Source of the DNA: Actinomyces denticolens
Lineage (GTDB): Bacteria; Actinomycetota; Actinomycetes; Actinomycetales; Actinomycetaceae
Assembly: GCF_002072185.1 (NCBI RefSeq)
Contig: NZ_MVIW01000024.1
Coordinates: 1-48,614 of the forward strand
Reading direction: 5' to 3'
DNA length: 48,614 nucleotides
Positions within the stretch are counted from its first letter, which is position 1. Every line of letters starts with the position of its first letter. Under the pieces are notes generated by a model. That model searched no databases, was not told the DNA's origin, and saw only the letters and a program-made list of their open reading frames with translations. Made by a program: the position numbers and the translations under genes. Below are positions 43,034 through 48,614 of the stretch, one piece after another.

Positions 43034-44857
43034 GTGCTACAGACGATGTCGAACGCCTTCATCCGTACCCTGCGCGAGGACCCCGCCGACGCCGAGGTCG
43101 ACAGCCACAAGCTCCTCGTGCGCGCCTGCTACATCCGCCGCGCAGCGCCGGGCATCTACACCTGGCTGCCGCTGGGGCTGCGCACCCTGCGCAAGATCGA
43201 GGCGATCGTGCGCGAGGAGATGGACGCCATCGGCGGCCAGGAGGTCCACTTCCCCGGACTGCTGCCCGCCGACCCCTACAAGGCCTCCGGCCGCTGGACC
43301 GAGTACGGTCCCACCCTGTTCACCCTCAAGGACCGCAAGGGCGGCGACTACCTCCTGGCCCCCACTCATGAGGAGATGTTCACCCTGGCGGTCAAGGACA
43401 TGTACTCCTCGTACAAGGACCTGCCCGCCATCGTCTACCAGATCCAGACCAAGTACCGCGATGAGGCCCGCCCCCGCGCCGGCATCATCCGCGGCCGCGA
43501 CTTCGTCATGAAGGACTCCTACTCCTTCGATATCGACGAGACCGGCCTGGATGCCTCCTACCAGCTCCACCGCGACGCCTACGAGCGGCTCTTCAAGAGG
43601 CTGGGCCTGAACTACGTCATCGTCAACGCCATGTCCGGCGCCATGGGCGGCTCCCACTCCGAGGAGTTCCTCCACCCCTCGCCCATCGGGGAGGACACCT
43701 TCGTGCGCTCCGCCGGCGGCTACGCCGCCAACGCGGAGGCCGTCACCACCGTCGTTCCCGACGAGGTCGACGCCACAGGGGCGCCCGAGGCGCGCGTCGT
43801 CGACACACCCGACACCCCCACGATCGACACCCTCGTCGCCCTGTGCAACGAGGCCTACCCGCGCGCCGACGGGCGCGCATGGGAGGCCGCCGACACTCTC
43901 AAGAACCTCGTCGTCACCCTCACCCACCCCGGCGGTGAGCGCGAGCTGCTCGTCATCGGCATCCCCGGCGACCGCGACCTCGACATGAAGCGCCTGGAGG
44001 CGGCCGTCGCCCCCGCCGAGGTCGCCATGGCCGAGGAGGCGGACTTCGAGGGGCACCCCGAGCTCGTGCGCGGCTACATCGGGCCGGCCGCCGTCGGCCC
44101 CAACTCGCCCCTGCGCCGCGTGGAGAGGGCCGAGGACGGCGCCGAGCGCCTCGTGGGCTCCGTGCGCTTCCTCGTCGACCCCCGCGTCGTCAACGGCACC
44201 AGCTGGGTGACGGGCGCCAACGAGCCCAAGAAGCACGTGCTCGGCCTCGTCATGGGCCGCGACTTCACCGCCGACGGCACCATCGAGGCCGCCGAGGTCC
44301 GCGAGGGCGACCCCGCCCCCGACGGCTCCGGCCCGCTCAGCCTCGCCCGAGGCATCGAGGTCGGCCATATCTTCGCCCTGGGCCGCAAGTACTCCGAGGC
44401 CCTGGGACTGAGCGTCCTGGACGAGAACGGCAAGTCCCGCGTGGTCACCATGGGCTCCTACGGCGTCGGCGTCTCCCGCGTCATGGCGGCCCTGGCGGAG
44501 GCCTACCACGATGAGCGCGGCCTGGCCTGGCCCATCGCGGTGGCCCCCTTCCACGTGCAGGTCCTGGCCACCGGCAAGGACGACGCCGTCTTCTCCACCG
44601 CCCAGGGCATCGCCACCGCCCTGGACGCCGACGGCGTCGAGGTCCTCTACGACGACCGCCGGAAGGTCTCCGCCGGCGTCAAGTTCGCCGACGCCGAGCT
44701 CCTGGGCCTGCCCTGCACCATCGTGGTCGGTCGCGACCTCGCCAAGGAGGGCACCGTGGAGATCCGCGACCGCCGCAGCGGCGAGCGCCGCTCCGTGCCC
44801 GCCGAACAGGCCGCCGAGCAGGTCAGCGCACTCGTGCGCGAAGCCCTCGCCCGATAG
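43034..44857 (+). CDS. proS: Prolyl-tRNA synthetase (bacterial type with editing domain)
   Basis: 607 residues. The class II catalytic core begins with [12 protein letters not shown] and [18 protein letters not shown]. Motif 2 lies in [20 protein letters not shown] and motif 3 in [10 protein letters not shown] (about 473-482). An INS editing insertion of about 170 residues (about 235-405) separates motifs 2 and 3, which marks the bacterial type that hydrolyses Ala-tRNAPro. The anticodon-binding domain occupies the last 110 residues. The gene is monocistronic and converges on a DUF4439 gene. Confidence 0.97.
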   Translation: MLQTMSNAFIRTLREDPADAEVDSHKLLVRACYIRRAAPGIYTWLPLGLRTLRKIEAIVREEMDAIGGQEVHFPGLLPADPYKASGRWTEYGPTLFTLKDRKGGDYLLAPTHEEMFTLAVKDMYSSYKDLPAIVYQIQTKYRDEARPRAGIIRGRDFVMKDSYSFDIDETGLDASYQLHRDAYERLFKRLGLNYVIVNAMSGAMGGSHSEEFLHPSPIGEDTFVRSAGGYAANAEAVTTVVPDEVDATGAPEARVVDTPDTPTIDTLVALCNEAYPRADGRAWEAADTLKNLVVTLTHPGGERELLVIGIPGDRDLDMKRLEAAVAPAEVAMAEEADFEGHPELVRGYIGPAAVGPNSPLRRVERAEDGAERLVGSVRFLVDPRVVNGTSWVTGANEPKKHVLGLVMGRDFTADGTIEAAEVREGDPAPDGSGPLSLARGIEVGHIFALGRKYSEALGLSVLDENGKSRVVTMGSYGVGVSRVMAALAEAYHDERGLAWPIAVAPFHVQVLATGKDDAVFSTAQGIATALDADGVEVLYDDRRKVSAGVKFADAELLGLPCTIVVGRDLAKEGTVEIRDRRSGERRSVPAEQAAEQVSALVREALAR

Positions 44858-44890
44858 GCCGACGACGGGCGCGGCGGCGCTCCCGTCGGC
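44858..44890. terminator. Imperfect hairpin between convergent genes
   Basis: GCCGAC (44858-44863) with GTCGGC (44885-44890) and an inner GGG/CCC pairing. It starts immediately after the proS stop and may terminate both proS and the opposing gene. Confidence 0.4.
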
Positions 44891-44901
44891 CTCCTGGCGC
44901 C

Positions 44902-45927
44902 TCAGCCCGAGGTTCCGGGCAGTGCCTCGGCGGTCTCGACTCCCCAGGAGGATGCCCGCAGCGCGGCGGCCACGGAGGCGTCCGCGGCCACCAGGCGCTG
45001 CTCGCCCGAGCCCGCGACGGCGATCGACATCTCCTCGACCATGATCGAGCGCCACAGCGCGCCCATCCACTGGCCGGAGGGGGCATCGGCGGAATCCGTC
45101 CCGGTGGGCGCCCCGTAGGCGGGCTGGCGCGGGTCGGTGGCCCGCGCCGTCGCCGGTCCCCCGGCCGCGATCGAGGCGTTGACCACCGCCGTGGCGGCCG
45201 TGGCGTCGTCGAGGCCCCGCGCCCGCACGGTCGAGTCGGAGGGCGACTGCGCCGCCAGCAGCTCGCCGGTGTAGCGCAGCTGGTCGTAGAGCGCCAGGGC
45301 GGGGTCCGGCAGCGGGGAGGCCATCGTCGAGGCCGATCGCGCCGGAGCCGTCACCGAGCCGGGGGAGAGCGCCTCCTGGCGCAGGGACCACGCGATGTGC
45401 AGCGAGGCGGCGAGCCTCGCGAAGCCCTCCTCCTGCGCGGTCTCCAGCGCCGATCGCGCCGAGGCCGCGCCGTCGTTCAGCGCTGCGATCAGATCCTCGC
45501 TCGTGGACGTCGCGGCGGCCGTCTCCACAGGAGTGGCGGTGGGGTAGCCCGTCGGCGCGCCGGTGGGCCAGGGCTCCCAGACGCCCCCGAGGGCCGTGAG
45601 CTGGGCGTCCGCCTCCTGCGCGATCACCGTCGCCTGCGCGCCGGAATCCCCCTGGCCGCCCTGGGAGTCGGCGATGGCTCGCGCGGTGGAGCCGATGAGC
45701 GCGGCGCGGCGGGCCAGTGCCTCGCGCGAGGCCTCATCCCCCGTCATCGTCGGCAGGGGATCCGGCTCCGAGTCGCCCAGGGGGACCTCGCAGGCCGCGG
45801 TCCCCGCGATGGCGGCAACCCCGAGCGCGGCAGCACCCACCCTGAACAGGGCGGATCGCCTGGAGGGCAGGGGGCGGGCCGCCTGGTGGCAGTGGTGGGG
45901 GGTGCGTGGGCGCGCGATGTCGTTCAC
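44902..45927 (-). CDS. Exported DUF4439 (ferritin-like) protein
   Basis: 341 residues. The N-terminus has a twin-arginine-like motif SRRSALFRVG (22-31), a hydrophobic core and AGTAAC with Cys46, so it may be a Tat-exported lipoprotein, although the lipobox is weak. Helical repeats dominate (about 65-130 and 140-335). The gene lies between proS and rimP in many actinobacteria (compare Rv2844), and the C-terminal part resembles DUF4439, a ferritin-like four-helix fold. Metal-binding residues could not be confirmed by eye. Divergent from rimP. Function unknown. Confidence 0.75.
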   Translation of the reverse strand: MNDIARPRTPHHCHQAARPLPSRRSALFRVGAAALGVAAIAGTAACEVPLGDSEPDPLPTMTGDEASREALARRAALIGSTARAIADSQGGQGDSGAQATVIAQEADAQLTALGGVWEPWPTGAPTGYPTATPVETAAATSTSEDLIAALNDGAASARSALETAQEEGFARLAASLHIAWSLRQEALSPGSVTAPARSASTMASPLPDPALALYDQLRYTGELLAAQSPSDSTVRARGLDDATAATAVVNASIAAGGPATARATDPRQPAYGAPTGTDSADAPSGQWMGALWRSIMVEEMSIAVAGSGEQRLVAADASVAAALRASSWGVETAEALPGTSG

Positions 45928-46114
45928 GGGTCGATCCTCCCACGCGGCGGGCCATCCTTCAGCAAGAGGCGCCCATGGGGCGCGCGGCCGGGCCCGGGCC
46001 GGGCCCGGCGGGCCGCTCGCTCGCTGACCCGGGCGGTCGGCGCGGGCAGGTACGATTGGCCCGACCGAACGCGCCGATGCCCGCCGGCATCACGCCGAGA
46101 CCATGCCAGTGCCG

Positions 46115-46154
46115 GCCGGAACCAGCCAGCACCAGCCGGAACCAGCCGGCGCCA
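46115..46154. repeat. 20-bp tandem repeat in the rimP leader
   Basis: Two units, GCCGGAACCAGCCAGCACCA (46115-46134) and GCCGGAACCAGCCGGCGCCA (46135-46154), are 18/20 identical; a decayed third may precede at 46095. It ends 24 bp before the rimP ATG. TACGAT (46051-46056) is a possible -10 upstream. Confidence 0.75.
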
Positions 46155-46178
46155 CGCCGATGAGGAACGAGGGAAACC

Positions 46179-46649
46179 ATGACGGACACGCTCGCGTCGC
46201 GGCTCACCGACCTGCTGGCCCCCGTCGTCGAGGCCGAGGGCCTCTTCCTCGAGGGCATTGAGACCACCCGGGCGGGCAGGCACTCGGCGGTGAGGGTGAT
46301 CGTCGACCTCCCCGATGGCCCCGGCGACCTCGACCTCGACCGCATCGGCGAGGCCACCGCAGCTCTCTCCGCCGCCCTCGACGACGCCGACCCGGTCAAG
46401 GGCCAGTACACCCTCGAGGTCTCCACCCCCGGCGCCGAGCGCGAGCTGCGCTCCCCCCGGCACTTCCGCCGCGCCGTCGGCCACAGCGCCACCGTCACCA
46501 CCGTCGGCGACGAGGGCTCGGACCCCATCACCGTGACCGGCGTCGTGTCCCGTGCCGACGACGAGGCCGTCACGATCGAGGCCGATGGCACCGCCACGGT
46601 GCTCCGGCTCGATGACATCGCCAGCGCGCGAATGATCGTCGTCTTCTGA
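46179..46649 (+). CDS. rimP: Ribosome maturation factor RimP
   Basis: 156 residues, normal length. Needed for 30S assembly. The N-terminal domain has LLAPVVEAEGLFLEGIE and VIVDLPDGPGDLDLDRIGEA. The central YTLEVSTPGAERELRSPRHF block is diagnostic and precedes the Sm-like C-terminal domain. First gene of rimP-nusA-ylxR-infB. The ATG is preceded by GAGGG within about 12 bp. Confidence 0.96.
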   Translation: MTDTLASRLTDLLAPVVEAEGLFLEGIETTRAGRHSAVRVIVDLPDGPGDLDLDRIGEATAALSAALDDADPVKGQYTLEVSTPGAERELRSPRHFRRAVGHSATVTTVGDEGSDPITVTGVVSRADDEAVTIEADGTATVLRLDDIASARMIVVF

Positions 46650-46704
46650 CCGCCCGGGCCCCCGCCGCCCCCGAATCCGCCTACGGCACCAGACAAGAGG
46701 AACC

Positions 46705-47751
46705 ATGGACATCAACATGCCGGAGCTGCGCGTCGCAGCCGACGAGCTGGGCATCGACCTCGAGGCCCTGCTGCCCGCCATCGAGGACGCCATCCTCGGC
46801 GCCTACTCCAAGGTGCCCGGGGCCATCCGGGGCGCCCACGTCGAGATCGACCGCAAGACCGGGCACATGTCGGTTCTGGCCCCGGAAGTCGATGAGCAGG
46901 ACGAGCCCACCGGCGAGTTCTTCGACGACACCCCGGACGACTTCGGGCGCATCGCGCAGGCCACGGCCCGCTCCGTCATCGTCCAGCGCATCCAGGACCG
47001 CCGCGACTTCGAGGTCCTGGGCGCCTTCAAGGACAAGACCGGGGAGCTCATCTCCGGCGTCGTCGAGCAGGGCCGCGACCCCAGGATCATCCACGTGCGC
47101 CTCGACGAGGAGCACGAGGGCATCATGCCCCCGCATGAGCAGGTGCCCGGGGAGCGCTACCGGCACGGGGATCGCGTCCGCGTCTACTGCACCGAGATAT
47201 CCCGGGGCATGAAGGGCGCCCAGATCATCCTGTCGCGCACCCATCCGGGTCTGGTCAAGAAGCTCTTCGAGCGAGAGGTCCCGGAGATCGCCTCCGGCGA
47301 CGTCGAGATCGTGGCCATCGCCCGCGAGGCCGGGCACCGCACCAAGATGGCTGTGCGCGCCCGCACCCGTGGCGTCAACGCCAAGGGCGCCTGCATCGGC
47401 CCCATGGGCCAGCGCGTGCGCGCCGTCATGGCCGAGCTCGGCGGGGAGAAGATCGATATCGTCGACCACTCCGAGAACCCGGCGCGCTTCGTGGCCAACG
47501 CCCTGTCCCCGGCCCGGGTGGCCTCCGTGACGGTCATCGACGAGGCCGAGCGCACCGCCCGCGCCGTCGTCCCGGACTTCCAGCTCTCGCTGGCCATCGG
47601 CAAGGAGGGGCAGAACGCCCGCCTCGCCGCGCGTCTGACCGGCTGGAAGATCGATATCCACGCCGACGCCGAGCTCGGCGAGATCGCGCCGGGCCACGGA
47701 TCGCGTGCCGACGACGTGACAGGTACCTCAAACCCCGACGACGGCTCCTGA
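46705..47751 (+). CDS. nusA: Transcription termination/antitermination factor NusA
   Basis: 348 residues, the short actinobacterial form without C-terminal acidic repeats. The N-terminal RNA-polymerase-binding domain (1-105), S1 domain (about 110-180: ELISGVVEQ, IMPPHEQVPGE) and tandem KH domains (about 200-335: GACIGPMGQRVRAVMAELGG, LAIGKEGQNARLAARLTGW) are visible. AAGAGG lies 5 bp before the ATG. In the rimP-nusA operon, 55 bp after rimP. Confidence 0.97.
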   Translation: MDINMPELRVAADELGIDLEALLPAIEDAILGAYSKVPGAIRGAHVEIDRKTGHMSVLAPEVDEQDEPTGEFFDDTPDDFGRIAQATARSVIVQRIQDRRDFEVLGAFKDKTGELISGVVEQGRDPRIIHVRLDEEHEGIMPPHEQVPGERYRHGDRVRVYCTEISRGMKGAQIILSRTHPGLVKKLFEREVPEIASGDVEIVAIAREAGHRTKMAVRARTRGVNAKGACIGPMGQRVRAVMAELGGEKIDIVDHSENPARFVANALSPARVASVTVIDEAERTARAVVPDFQLSLAIGKEGQNARLAARLTGWKIDIHADAELGEIAPGHGSRADDVTGTSNPDDGS

Positions 47752-47763
47752 CAGCGCTTTCGG

Positions 47764-47813
47764 TAGAATTCCGGCGGGCCCTGGGCGGGTCGCGGGAGCG
47801 CTGAGGAGCGCTC
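47764..47813 (+). promoter_or_regulatory. Possible promoter and hairpin between nusA and ylxR
   Basis: TAGAAT (47764-47769) is a good -10 but lacks a clear -35. A perfect 7-bp hairpin, GAGCGCT-GAGG-AGCGCTC (47796-47813), follows. An internal promoter or attenuator for ylxR-infB is possible. Confidence 0.4.
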
Positions 47814-47864
47814 GCGCCCCCGCGAGCGGTGGGCGATGAGTTCCTGGAAGGACACGGTGAGTCG

Positions 47865-48188
47865 GTGACAGCCTCCTCGCATGTTCCCGAGCGGACCTGC
47901 ATCGGCTGCCGCGCCAAGGCCCCCAGGCCGCAGTTGCTGCGGCTGGTCCTGGCCGCGAGTGGCGAGCTCGCGGTCGACGCGCGGGCGCGCATGCCCGGGC
48001 GCGGCGCCTGGATCCACGCGGATCCGGCGTGCCTCGATCTCGCCGAGCGCAGGCGCGCCCTCGGGCGCGCGCTGCGCGCCGAGGGACCGCTGGACGCGGC
48101 CCCCGTGCGAGACTGGCTCGCCGCCCACGCGGCGAGGGCGGCCGCGCATGATTCCGACCGGTCCCGCATGGGGCCGGACCACCGATAG
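47865..48188 (+). CDS. ylxR: YlxR family (DUF448) RNA-binding protein
   Basis: 107 residues from GTG at 47865, with GGAAGGA at 47846-47852; an in-frame GTG at 47829 would add 12 residues. The conserved block ERTCIGCRAKAPRPQLLRLV (positively charged with a CxxC) and RMPGRGAWIHADPACL define the family. Homologues bind RNA and, in Bacillus and Clostridium, affect RNase P or act as regulators. Its usual place between nusA and infB is kept. Confidence 0.92.
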   Translation: MTASSHVPERTCIGCRAKAPRPQLLRLVLAASGELAVDARARMPGRGAWIHADPACLDLAERRRALGRALRAEGPLDAAPVRDWLAAHAARAAAHDSDRSRMGPDHR

Positions 48189-48293
48189 CGAAGGCGGGTA
48201 GGAAGCCGATGGGCACCCGATGAGTACCCAGCGATGAGCTGCCTCTACTAGCGCTCGCTCCTGTCGGGGAGCGGGCAACCTGACAGGAGAAAA

Positions 48294-48614
48294 GTGGCAA
48301 AACCACGCGTTCACGAGCTCGCCAAGGAGCTCGACCCCACTGGCAAGAAGATCACCTCGAAGATGATCCTCTCGTGGCTCAAGGATCAGGGGGAGTTCGT
48401 CAAGGCGGCCTCCTCCGCCGTTGAGCCCCCGGTCGCGCGGCGGGTGCGCGAGCACTTCGCGGCGCAGGCCGCGGCCCCCAAGGCCGCCAGGCCCGCAGAG
48501 GCGAAGAAGGAGGCCAAGACGCCGTCCGCGCCCAAGCCCGGCGCGAGGCCCGCGGCCCCCAAGCCCGGCGCGCGCCCGGCCGAGCCGGCTGCGGCCCCCG
48601 CCGCCAGCGCCCAG
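48294..48614 (+). CDS. infB: Translation initiation factor IF-2, N-terminal part
   Basis: Cut by the right edge; 107 codons are present. The GTG at 48294 has AGGAGA just upstream. The protein starts [20 protein letters not shown] and continues [20 protein letters not shown], the IF2 N-terminal domain, followed by [13 protein letters not shown]. The Lys/Ala/Pro-rich linker begins near residue 58 and contains the repeat APKPGARPA. The GTPase core lies beyond the window. Confidence 0.95.
   Translation, partial: MAKPRVHELAKELDPTGKKITSKMILSWLKDQGEFVKAASSAVEPPVARRVREHFAAQAAAPKAARPAEAKKEAKTPSAPKPGARPAAPKPGARPAEPAAAPAASAQ

Overview
The window is GC-rich (about 70% or more in most lines sampled by eye), densely packed DNA from an actinobacterium. 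Gene order and protein style fit the Actinomycetaceae (Actinomyces/Schaalia-like), with moderate confidence at family level. Evidence includes the rpsP-khpA-rimM-trmD-lepB-rplS-lepB-rnhB-DUF2469-yraN-comM-dprA-xerC run, the rpsB-tsf-pyrH-frr-cdsA-rlmN run, the dxr-rseP-ispG-(DUF4081/GNAT)-proS-DUF4439-rimP-nusA-ylxR-infB run, frequent GTG starts, and several start codons directly preceded by a -10 box (candidate leaderless mRNAs).

Region 1 (1-6933) is accessory. It opens with a fragment that reads as SMC but is cut off by an FtsX-type ABC operon on the opposite strand. A divergent NarL-type two-component system follows, then a decayed IS3-family transposase. Next comes a small cassette of roughly 50% GC encoding a secreted protein with a four-cysteine C-terminus plus a three-helix membrane protein (bacteriocin/immunity-like layout), and then a TipA-like MerR regulator behind a textbook MerR promoter. 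Neither the rest of smc nor ftsY, usual neighbours of ffh, is present.

Region 2 (7065-15528) holds ffh, a 1.2-kb non-coding stretch full of short degenerate tandem repeats and one 118-bp element with 19-bp inverted ends, a minus-strand ABC-2 exporter plus DesK/DesR-like operon with candidate operators, and an AGCS sodium:amino-acid symporter.

Region 3 (15657-28838) is core translation, secretion and DNA processing. It contains rpsP and khpA, a strong terminator, an inserted aldo/keto reductase, rimM, a TrmD-GNAT fusion whose usual catalytic aspartate appears substituted, and two type I signal peptidases flanking rplS. After rnhB and DUF2469 comes the translationally coupled yraN-comM-dprA-xerC set, then a LytM-type protein. 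A second copy of the 19-bp repeat array lies in the xerC/M23 junction.

Region 4 (28839-42900) has rpsB-tsf, a solute:sodium symporter with a small membrane partner, pyrH-frr-cdsA-rlmN, a DivIVA-repeat protein, the MEP-pathway genes dxr and ispG around the site-2 protease rseP, and a DUF4081/GNAT protein. Region 5 (43022-48614) has proS, a DUF4439 exported protein, rimP-nusA-ylxR and the start of infB, which runs off the right edge.

Functions are assigned from recognised family motifs read in the translations. No database search was run.
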